Source of the DNA: Candidatus Zhuqueibacterota bacterium
GTDB taxonomy: Bacteria > SM23-31
Assembly: GCA_022562855.1 (NCBI GenBank)
Contig: JADFON010000103.1
Coordinates: 1 to 6,589 of the forward strand
Direction of reading: 5' to 3'
Length of the DNA: 6,589 nt
Each line of letters opens with the position of its first letter. Position 1 is the stretch's first letter. The notes below the pieces were generated by a model. It saw only the letters and a program-made list of their open reading frames with translations, was not told the DNA's origin and did no database searches. Position numbers and translations under genes: made by a program. Shown here piece by piece: positions 1-5,980 of the stretch.

Positions 1-274
1 AGTTATTACGAGAAAAGCCCATAATATCTTTTAAATAGTCAAACAGGGGAACTTCTGAGTAGGTGTAATGTCCTCCGATCATTAAGATAATGCAATGAAT
101 TAAAATCAAGGTATAAATTAACGATGTCAGTCTAAAAGACCTGTATGTTAATGCTACTACCACGAATCCCATGACCGCTGGAATAATTTCCAAAAACCAA
201 ATGAACCGATCATTTGGATTTACCCAGGACCAGACAAAAACGGTCATAAATATTGTTACCCATAGATATTTAAT
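1..274 (-). CDS. yjdF: YjdF/DUF2238 family inner-membrane protein, N-terminal part (runs off left edge)
   Basis: About 91 codons are visible; the C-terminal half lies beyond position 1. The family is recognised by the run GGHYTYSEVPLFDYLKD (residues 67-83) followed by GFSRNN, which matches the conserved core of the YjdF/DUF2238 multi-pass membrane proteins, together with WFLEIIP (26-32) and RSFRLTSLIY (45-54). Three hydrophobic segments are visible (about 4-18, 28-44 and 52-67). Family function is not established. The start is odd: the frame opens after TAG at 299-301 and has no ATG, GTG or TTG until ATG 245-247, which would remove most of the first helix. A GGGAG at 282-286 sits 7 nt before ATT at 272-274, giving a start of expected homolog length, so I place the start there. 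An indel or sequencing error near the start is the alternative. The family call is firm; the start is not. Confidence 0.85.
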   Translation of the reverse strand, partial: MKYLWVTIFMTVFVWSWVNPNDRFIWFLEIIPAVMGFVVVALTYRSFRLTSLIYTLILIHCIILMIGGHYTYSEVPLFDYLKDIMGFSRNN

Positions 275-281
275 TATTACA

Positions 282-286
282 CTCCC
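282..286 (-). promoter_or_regulatory. Ribosome binding site of yjdF, pointing to an ATT start
   Basis: The minus strand reads GGGAG, followed by 7 nt and then the codon ATT (272-274) in the yjdF frame. The spacing is ideal for initiation at ATT, or 4 nt for ATA at 275-277. The first in-frame ATG (245-247) is about 34 nt away and has no comparable purine run in front of it. AUU is a rare but known initiator (infC of E. coli), so this site is the main reason for the chosen start. Confidence 0.45.
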
Positions 287-321
287 ATTAGCGCATAACT
301 AATAATTAATCAAAACTTTAC

Positions 322-334
322 TGTTATCATAACA
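322..334. promoter_or_regulatory. Perfect 13-bp palindrome over the yjdF promoter; possible operator
   Basis: The sequence TGTTAT-C-ATAACA is a perfect inverted repeat with 6-bp arms around one central base. It covers the -10 box TATGAT of one candidate promoter and lies just downstream of the other -10 box. Its size and place would suit a dimeric repressor, but no regulator gene is visible and no named binding motif is claimed. Confidence 0.3.
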
Positions 335-362
335 AAGATAATGATTGATATCTAACCGTCAA
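326..362 (-). promoter_or_regulatory. Candidate sigma70-type promoter of yjdF
   Basis: Two overlapping minus-strand candidates lie here. One is TTGACG (357-362), a 16 nt spacer and TATCTT (335-340). The other is TAGATA (349-354), a 17 nt spacer and TATGAT (326-331). Each has one box with five of six consensus matches and one with four. Either would start transcription near 320-330 and leave a leader of roughly 45-55 nt before yjdF. The region is AT-rich, so chance matches are possible. Confidence 0.4.
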
Positions 363-385
363 TTTATTGTTATAACTTACAAAAG

Positions 386-407
386 TCAACCGGATTATGC
401 CGGTTGG
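386..407. repeat. Perfect 7-bp stem hairpin, CAACCGG/CCGGTTG
   Basis: CAACCGG (387-393) and CCGGTTG (400-406) form a perfect inverted repeat around a 6-nt loop, ATTATG. A T:G pair at 386/407 may extend it on the plus strand. It lies upstream of the yjdF promoter and beyond the operon terminator. No T-run follows on either strand, so it does not look like an intrinsic terminator. It could be a small repeat unit or part of an unrecognised RNA or element. Confidence 0.4.
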
Positions 408-563
408 AGTAAGCCGAGATGAGTTACTGCCAAGGTGGTTTGGTAGGTGCAGTTTTATAATAGACGATGGGTATGTTGATTTAAAACTTCTGGGCACCGC
501 TCGCCCCTGCTAAATGGGACAGACGTGCCTTTACAAATTTATTTGCTGATCCAAAATCCGGGG
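408..563. other. Gene-free stretch with a second possible stem-loop; origin unknown
   Basis: I found no open frame with a start and ribosome binding site here on either strand. GGCAC (493-497) and GTGCC (525-529) are complementary across 27 nt, and CCC (505-507) can pair with GGG (516-518) inside them, so a compact folded RNA is possible. GGGC (492-495) can alternatively pair with GCCC (503-506). The stretch looks GC-richer than the AT-rich DNA just to its left. It may be a decayed gene, an element end or a small RNA; nothing identifies it. Confidence 0.25.
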
Positions 564-609
564 AAAAAAACACGAAAAAAGGGCTGACATGTGAGTTCAA
601 GTGTCAGTC
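564..609 (-). terminator. Rho-independent terminator of the ABC operon (possibly bidirectional)
   Basis: Read on the minus strand, GACTGACA (602-609) pairs with TGTCAGCC (582-589), with one G:U pair. The stem is followed by a CTTTTTT run and a second T7 run (complement of 564-580). It sits about 100 nt after the stop of the DUF4340 gene and is well placed to end the three-gene transcript. On the plus strand the same hairpin is followed by TTTTATTT, so it may also stop transcription from the left. Confidence 0.8.
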
Positions 610-709
610 TTTTATTTAGATATTTACAGAGAGATTGCCACCCCGAAAAGATAGGGGCAGGCTAAGTTCAGGGAGATGGTAAAATAATGCCACAGCTATC
701 TAACTAAAG

Positions 710-2083
710 TCATTCGCCGCCGCCTTCTTCTTTCTCTTTTATAAGGTCGGATCTTTTTTTGCGTAGTTTGTCAAAAATTTCTGCGGAGATGACATAGTAC
801 CAATCTGCAAACCGGTTGTTCAATTCCGCTGAAAGCTTCAAACCGTTCTCGACATTTTGTTTCCACTCTTCGTGTGTATCGTGAAGCTCTTCATTTGCCC
901 GGTCGGTATCCGTCCAGAGGCTGTCGGCTTTTTCCTGGAATTCCAAATTTTCGGGAATCTCCGGCTCGGTGAAATAATTATTTTCAAAGTTTGCAGTGAT
1001 GAACAGGTAACGGTTTTCACCCGGTCCGCTTGTCTCGTCAGCAGTGGAGTCCGTTCCTGCGCTCACAGATTCACCCACTCCATAGAGAATTTCCCCAAAT
1101 CTCATGGTATATATAATGCCGTCTGTTGTCGCTGCCTGCAGTTCTCCTTCGTTCGACACAAGTTGGCTTTCCCTGGTAAAAAAGTAACCTTTTCTTTGCA
1201 AATCAAGCAGGTCCCGCTGTACGAGAGCAATATTGTTTGACGATTGCAGCGACCGGGACAATCCTTCCGGTTTTGGACGGACGCCGACTATCGACAATTC
1301 GTCTATCGCCGTTATCAGGTCGTTGATGACCGTATCGTCAACCTCCTGGTCTTCGCTCATGTCGTCAGCAGTCCAACCGTCATCGGTTTTATTGAGAATC
1401 AAATTATCGCGCTGATCTATGGTTCCCGTTTGTTCGTTCACGGTGTAATCCTTCAAGACGACTTTTTCAATTTTGATTTTTTCGACTTTGAGAAGGTCAG
1501 CCTCTATCCAATCGCTGAATTTTGTGGAAATATCGATATCCATTCTCACAGCGTAAACTCGTTTTTGGTCCGGGACGCGGACAAACCTGAATCCGGGACG
1601 GTTTTCTACTTCGTTTCCGATTATAAAATCTGCAAGAATCGCTTCATTGGCTCCCTTAATAGTTACCCGTTGACCTCTTCCCTGAAGGCTGGCGCTTGTA
1701 TTGTCAAGCGGGTCTATAACGCCAAACACTTCGTGCTCGCTGACGTTATCCGATCGAAAATCATCCTTATTAATTCCGATCACACCAGCAGCGGTTTTTG
1801 AAAGCCGGTCTGCGCCATCCGCAAGATAATCGTGGTGAGAAGGAATTATCCATCTGCCGCCGGTAAAGCTCACTTTAAAGGGGCGTGCGGACCCGGTTTT
1901 ATCGTCGTAATCGACCACTTCAAGGGTCAACGCTGCGTTAGGGTCGACAAATTCGGGAAAGAAGGGTTCTCCCTGGTCGAGAAATGCGTCAGGGGTTATG
2001 TCGCCCGGTGACGATATAAAGGCGAGAATCATCAATGCAAAGGCTATCCCGCCATACGTGTACGTTTTTTTGATTTCGCTCAT
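710..2083 (-). CDS. DUF4340 domain protein, single-pass membrane anchored, third gene of Gld-like ABC operon
   Basis: The 457-residue protein has a short basic N-terminus and one hydrophobic segment (about 10-25). This is either a membrane anchor or an uncleaved signal, and it places the rest on the extracytoplasmic side. The DUF4340 region spans roughly 50-290: GRWIIPSHHDY (76-86), an IIGNEVENRPGFRFVRVP block (154-171), VYAVR (176-180) and FSDWIEADLLKV (189-200). An acidic, Ser/Thr/Gly-rich loop (about 336-357) is probably disordered. A helical stretch (about 380-445) contains RFADWYYVIS (424-433), and the tail is Lys/Glu-rich. The start is supported by GAGGG 7 nt before the ATG, inside the end of the preceding gene, whose stop lies only 2 nt away, so the two are probably translationally coupled. 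DUF4340 proteins often accompany GldG-type ABC genes and are presumed partners of that complex; their biochemical role is unknown. Homologs recalled from Planctomycetota look closest. Confidence 0.85.
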   Translation of the reverse strand: MSEIKKTYTYGGIAFALMILAFISSPGDITPDAFLDQGEPFFPEFVDPNAALTLEVVDYDDKTGSARPFKVSFTGGRWIIPSHHDYLADGADRLSKTAAGVIGINKDDFRSDNVSEHEVFGVIDPLDNTSASLQGRGQRVTIKGANEAILADFIIGNEVENRPGFRFVRVPDQKRVYAVRMDIDISTKFSDWIEADLLKVEKIKIEKVVLKDYTVNEQTGTIDQRDNLILNKTDDGWTADDMSEDQEVDDTVINDLITAIDELSIVGVRPKPEGLSRSLQSSNNIALVQRDLLDLQRKGYFFTRESQLVSNEGELQAATTDGIIYTMRFGEILYGVGESVSAGTDSTADETSGPGENRYLFITANFENNYFTEPEIPENLEFQEKADSLWTDTDRANEELHDTHEEWKQNVENGLKLSAELNNRFADWYYVISAEIFDKLRKKRSDLIKEKEEGGGE

Positions 2084-2085
2084 TA

Positions 2086-4773
2086 CTATTCCCTCAACCT
2101 TCTTATAGCGGCAACGCCTTCTTGTTCCCGGCGTTTACGCCGCAAGTAAATCATTATACCAAAGACAAAGACCGGAATCGGAGGAATGATCACCGCGAGA
2201 GTTTTAATATTATTTTGAATACTCCGGATTTGTGATTCCATGTCTTCTTTACTGCGTTGAATTTTTATCTCTTTTTCTTCCCGGATAGTTTTTTCAAGCG
2301 CATCATACCTGTCGTTTTCCACCTCCTGTAAACTACGCACCATTATTTCTTTTGTCTGGTCGTCAAGGTCTGTACGCTGACGCACCTCGGAAACTCTCTC
2401 ATTGAGACGCTGTTGAGCCGCTTGAAGCGCTATCTGCGCCTCGGTTTCTGCCTGTTGTTCATCCAACAACCTTTTACTATCATAATCACGGACTCGCGAC
2501 TCGACCGTTTCAAGAGTCCTGTGCTGTACCCGTCTGTTCCGAAGATCGATAAACGATTCGTCATTCACCAGAATATCCATACTGTTGAGGAAAAAGTTGA
2601 CATTGTCGAAGTTCAAGTTTTCAAAACCCTGGCTTCGGATCGCAAAAAACTGGTCGGATATAAAATCGATATCCGCTATGACGATGGCGTTTATTTTTCC
2701 GAACCGGTCTGACGTCGAATCTTCGGGGGATGTAACGCTCCTGATATGGGCGGCGATAATATGCTCTGAATTATCCGGATAGTGAGGTAAATTTTGATAT
2801 ACCATCTGCGTTCCAAGAAAACTTCTCTGGACCATTTGACGAAACATTAAAGAACCGGATGCCTCACTTGACTTTAACAAAGGAATAAAATCGTATTGTG
2901 ATTCCGGGGTCTTTTTTATACTTCCGGGAAACAGCATCAGCATTTCCTGCAGCTTTGAGCTTGCGAGATGATCGGGATTGAACGCCTGCGAATCTTCATT
3001 ATTCGCACCGAGAAACACAAATTCAGGTGGAAGCTGTGCCAGGTCGGGATGCGGATTGTAATTATCCCATATGACCTGCCCAGGATTCCACTGGACTCCC
3101 AACACTCCCATAAGACCGAGAATATCGCCTTTCGATGCAGGCGGAGGTCCCTGGTTCATAAAGGGGTTTTGATTTGCGCCCGGATTTTCCACCGGGGCAA
3201 GGCTGAGGTTAAAATACGGGAAGGGGTCGACCACGATAAGAGTCGGGTTTCCTGCAAATACATAATCGAGGAGGTTGTCAAGTTCTTCCTGCGGAAGCGA
3301 TGACGGGAGAACCGCCACAAGACCGTCAAGCGGTTCGGTGATAGGGTCGGCGGCAGAAATCTGGCTGACATCGTATTGTTTTTTCAGTTCTTCGACTACT
3401 TGCCAGGCAGGTGCGCTTTGCATTGTCTGGAAATCGAGACCGCCGAACAGTTTCGCCCCCGTTGTCAGAACACCGATTTTCTTTCTTTCCGCTTTCGCGA
3501 CAACCCTGATGCTTCGCGTTAATTCATATTCTGTGGGCAGACCCCGGTCAAAGAACGGTATCACTTCCTCTTCGGCTCCGCTGGTAAAAGCCACCCCCAT
3601 AAAAACCTGCATCACCTGTGCCCGGGCTCTTCCCGTTGCGAGCATTTCCCTAGGGAAAATCCCGAACTTCTCCCGTGCGTCGCGCGCCTCCGCTGAAAAT
3701 GGCTCCGTCCGGTGTATCAATACTTCGACTTTACCACCTGCGACTGCATCGATTTCAGCAAGAAAGCTCAGCAGGTTTTCACGGGTTTGCACGTATTGCT
3801 GGGGTACGTCTTCACTGACATAAACCTGTATCAGCACCCTGTGGTCGTCGGGAATATCGTCAAGGAGACGGTGAGTTTCGCTTGATAATGAATGCATTTG
3901 CTCAGCGGTAACGTCAAGGCGCAAACTGATCCTGCCGAGAATAACGTTTATGCTTATCACCGCAATAACGACGGCGACCGCCCTGCCTGCATAATGAATC
4001 CACATATCGTAACCGTCCGCTTTTTGGGGCCAGTGTCTTTTACCGATGAGTATTATATTTATATACAGCATCACACCGGCAAGCGACAAAAAATAGAGAA
4101 AGCCTGACAAGCTGATAACTCCCCGCGAAAAATCCGCAAACGGTCCGAACACCGTTAATGCGGCAAGACTTCTTTCGACACTTTCGCCGAAAATCGAACC
4201 GACGTCATTAATAAAGGTAAATACGGAGCAGAATATCGCACCCATTACAAATGATAACGTAACATTCGGGCTGAGTAACGAAGCAAGCATACCGACCGCG
4301 ATAAACGAAGCGCCGATAAACCAGAATCCAAGATAGTTTCCGAACATAAGTCCAAAATCGGGGCCGCCTAAAAATATCAAAACCAAAACGTGGCTTAAAG
4401 ACAAGGCAAGAGAGGCGGAATAAACGCCAAGCGCTGCGAGGTATTTTCCCAGCACGATTTCGAGATCGGTTGCCGGTAAGGTCAGAAGCAGTTCGTCTGT
4501 TCCCTGTCTTTTCTCATCCGACCACACACCCATGGTCAATGCGGGAATAAAGAATAGCAGTAAATACGGGAAAACGACGTTCAGGAGATTCAGGTTGGCG
4601 AGATTGTTCATGAAAAACCGTTCCTGCCAGAATGCCGCAAACGCGCTCAGGAATATAAACAGAGTAATAAAAACGTACCCGGAAGGACTGGCAAAATAGA
4701 GACGCAGGTCGCGCCGGAACAGTACCTTGATTACATTGAAATTGATGTCTTTCCAAAATTTGAAATCATTCAT
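2086..4773 (-). CDS. Fused GldF-type ABC-2 permease and GldG-type auxiliary protein (895 aa)
   Basis: Two modules that are separate genes in Bacteroidota form one chain. Residues 1-245 are an ABC-2 permease with about six helices (31-49, 63-83, 107-135, 147-166, 171-189, 222-244). The loop WSDEKRQGTDELLLTLP (84-100) is typical of this permease class. A further helix (262-280) leads into RLDVTAEQMHSLSSET (285-300), the usual entry to the GldG/ABC-auxiliary domain, which runs extracytoplasmically to about 750. It includes a Pro/Asn/Gly-rich loop (528-548) and IVIADIDFISDQFF (697-710). A charged, heptad-like helix (about 752-853) precedes the last helix (857-877) and a short basic cytoplasmic tail. 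GGAG lies 9 nt before the ATG. The ATPase gene ends 33 nt upstream, and the DUF4340 gene starts 2 nt after the TAG stop. It presumably forms the transmembrane and outer part of the transporter; the substrate is unknown. Confidence 0.88.
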   Translation of the reverse strand: MNDFKFWKDINFNVIKVLFRRDLRLYFASPSGYVFITLFIFLSAFAAFWQERFFMNNLANLNLLNVVFPYLLLFFIPALTMGVWSDEKRQGTDELLLTLPATDLEIVLGKYLAALGVYSASLALSLSHVLVLIFLGGPDFGLMFGNYLGFWFIGASFIAVGMLASLLSPNVTLSFVMGAIFCSVFTFINDVGSIFGESVERSLAALTVFGPFADFSRGVISLSGFLYFLSLAGVMLYINIILIGKRHWPQKADGYDMWIHYAGRAVAVVIAVISINVILGRISLRLDVTAEQMHSLSSETHRLLDDIPDDHRVLIQVYVSEDVPQQYVQTRENLLSFLAEIDAVAGGKVEVLIHRTEPFSAEARDAREKFGIFPREMLATGRARAQVMQVFMGVAFTSGAEEEVIPFFDRGLPTEYELTRSIRVVAKAERKKIGVLTTGAKLFGGLDFQTMQSAPAWQVVEELKKQYDVSQISAADPITEPLDGLVAVLPSSLPQEELDNLLDYVFAGNPTLIVVDPFPYFNLSLAPVENPGANQNPFMNQGPPPASKGDILGLMGVLGVQWNPGQVIWDNYNPHPDLAQLPPEFVFLGANNEDSQAFNPDHLASSKLQEMLMLFPGSIKKTPESQYDFIPLLKSSEASGSLMFRQMVQRSFLGTQMVYQNLPHYPDNSEHIIAAHIRSVTSPEDSTSDRFGKINAIVIADIDFISDQFFAIRSQGFENLNFDNVNFFLNSMDILVNDESFIDLRNRRVQHRTLETVESRVRDYDSKRLLDEQQAETEAQIALQAAQQRLNERVSEVRQRTDLDDQTKEIMVRSLQEVENDRYDALEKTIREEKEIKIQRSKEDMESQIRSIQNNIKTLAVIIPPIPVFVFGIMIYLRRKRREQEGVAAIRRLRE

Positions 4774-4806
4774 TTCTCAATTCTCCGTAGAGATAGTTTT
4801 ATCCGG

Positions 4807-5538
4807 TTAATTTGAACCCGTCAGCCGGTAAAACGGTGTTTCGAGAGAGCCGTTTTCTTTTAATTCGTCCGGCGTTCCGTCGAAGATGATTCTGCCGTTA
4901 TTGACCAGCAGTACACGGTCGGCAACGGCGTCGACTTCCTGCAAAATGTGTGTAGACATAAGTACGGTCTTGGTTTTGCCGAGGTCTCTTATGTTTTTGC
5001 GAAAATCGCGTATCTGGTTCGGATCGAGCCCCGCGGTCGGTTCGTCCATGATCAACACTTCCGGATCGTGCAGAAGCGCCTGCGCAAGACCGACACGCTG
5101 TTTGTATCCGCGCGACAGTTTGCCGATCGGTTTTTCCATGACCTCTTCAAGATCGCACTGTTTTGACACCAGGGAGATTCGTTTTTTGAGCAAATCCGGT
5201 TCAAGCTCCCTGAATTCTCCAAAGAATTGCAGCAGTTCGATAGGCGTCATGTCTTCGTACAAAGGTCCGTTCTCCGGCAGATAACCGAGCCTTCTGGACG
5301 ATTCGATTCTCTCTTCCCTGACGTCGTACCCGGCAACAGTGGCTGATCCTTCGCTGGCGGCAAGATACCCGCTAAGAATTTTCATAGTTGTCGATTTTCC
5401 CGCCCCGTTCGGTCCGAGAAACGCTACGATCTGTCCCTGCGGGATGGAAAAACTGACATCCTTGATCGCCACAAACGGTCCGTAGAACTTACTGAGACCT
5501 TTTGCTTCGATCATTATTTTTTTTGATTCCTGTGCCAT
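4807..5538 (-). CDS. GldA-like ABC transporter ATP-binding protein
   Basis: A complete 243-residue nucleotide-binding subunit, expected to sit on the cytoplasmic face and power the permease encoded next. Visible motifs in order: Walker A GPNGAGKST (42-50), the Q-loop region GYLPENGPLY (85-94), signature LSRGYKQR (141-148), Walker B VLIMDEP (161-167, catalytic E166), D-loop AGLDP (169-173) and H-loop His197 in STHIL. At the Q-loop the usual Gln is Glu89; the PEN-PLY form is what I recall from GldA-type ATPases, so this is a subfamily trait rather than damage. Length is normal for a stand-alone ATPase, and it presumably works as a homodimer. A modest GGA lies 7 nt before the ATG; the alternative Met9 has no ribosome binding site. 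It is first in the operon, which suggests it is the promoter-proximal gene. Exact function is inferred from neighbours only. Confidence 0.92.
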   Translation of the reverse strand: MAQESKKIMIEAKGLSKFYGPFVAIKDVSFSIPQGQIVAFLGPNGAGKSTTMKILSGYLAASEGSATVAGYDVREERIESSRRLGYLPENGPLYEDMTPIELLQFFGEFRELEPDLLKKRISLVSKQCDLEEVMEKPIGKLSRGYKQRVGLAQALLHDPEVLIMDEPTAGLDPNQIRDFRKNIRDLGKTKTVLMSTHILQEVDAVADRVLLVNNGRIIFDGTPDELKENGSLETPFYRLTGSN

Positions 5539-5584
5539 TAAAATTTCCGGTTGTTTTTGTTATGCAATATAAATGCGAACAAAT

Positions 5585-5613
5585 AATGTACTATATTTTT
5601 GTTACGATTTAAA
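5585..5613 (-). promoter_or_regulatory. Candidate promoter of the ABC operon
   Basis: On the minus strand TTTAAA (5608-5613) and TACATT (5585-5590) are 17 nt apart, each with four of six consensus matches. TATAGT (5590-5595) is a better -10 box but has no good -35 partner. Transcription would start near 5578, about 40 nt before the ATPase gene. No other good candidate was seen within the three-gene run, but AT-rich DNA makes chance matches likely. Confidence 0.3.
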
Positions 5614-5824
5614 CAGAAATTTTTAATTAGAACCGGGTCGATTCATTCCGGTATGATCGTGATCAACATCTATTTACTTATTTCACATATATAAATTCAA
5701 TTCCGTTATACTTTTTTTTGGGGGTTTGGGTTTCAAAAATAGCTTATTTTGACTAATAAAAACAATAAAGTTGATTTTCTCGGGTGCCAATTTTTTAGTA
5801 TAATTTGTAGCTATAAGCATCTAT
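5614..5824. other. AT-rich intergenic stretch with an inverted repeat around a TATAAT box
   Basis: No gene is supported here on either strand. A T8-G5 run lies at 5712-5724. GGGTGC (5782-5787) is complementary to GCACCC (5827-5832), with two further A:T pairs inside after one mismatch, across a loop of almost 40 nt. A perfect plus-strand TATAAT (5799-5804) lies between the arms, but no convincing -35 box is at the right distance (TTGATT at 5771 is 22 nt away). ACCGG/CCGGT (about 5632-5653) is another short inverted repeat without a T-run. Confidence 0.3.
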
Positions 5825-5980
5825 TTGCACCCATTTGGTACGATTTGGCAAGTTGTGGGAAAATACAGAGATTTTATAACAGTTGCACGTAAAACTGGTA
5901 GTGGTAAGACAAGTGAGAAATATCTTGGAGATGAGGAGGTAATTGTTTTTAGAAAGGAGGTTTATTTTCTACTAATATGA
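5825..5980 (+). pseudogene. Short coding-like fragment, unidentified (possible gene remnant)
   Basis: An uninterrupted plus-strand frame runs from the codon after TAA (5801-5803) to TGA (5978-5980). From TTG 5825 it encodes 51 residues. The middle, KYRDFITVARKTGSGKTSEK followed by YLGDEEVIVF, is rich in charged residues and looks like a soluble protein segment rather than random AT-rich translation. There is no ATG and no Shine-Dalgarno at a sensible distance, and the last 32 nt overlap the end of the convergent minus-strand gene. The GSGKT run is not a proper Walker A site, because the leading Gly of GxxxxGK is Arg. It may be the debris of a lost gene or chance; I do not recognise it. Confidence 0.2.

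Noticed and set aside
636-662. Hairpin GCC-CCCC/GGGG-GGC between the DUF4340 stop and the terminator
   Set aside because: Short, interrupted by an internal loop, and not followed by a T-run; at most a minor 3' UTR fold, not an independent terminator.
1244-1801. Long plus-strand open frame of 185 codons
   Set aside because: It lies wholly inside the DUF4340 gene on the other strand, has no family resemblance and no ribosome binding site; it is an antisense shadow.
3275-3823. Plus-strand open frame of 182 codons
   Set aside because: Antisense to the GldG part of the fused permease gene; Ser/Arg/Cys-rich composition typical of a shadow frame.
5720-5733. G-rich run GGGGGTTTGGGTTT as a quadruplex
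   Set aside because: Only two G-tracts are present; four are needed for an intramolecular quadruplex.
5888-5914. Apparent P-loop (GSGKTS) in the plus-strand fragment
   Set aside because: The leading Gly of GxxxxGK[TS] is Arg here and there is no preceding beta-strand or following ATPase domain.
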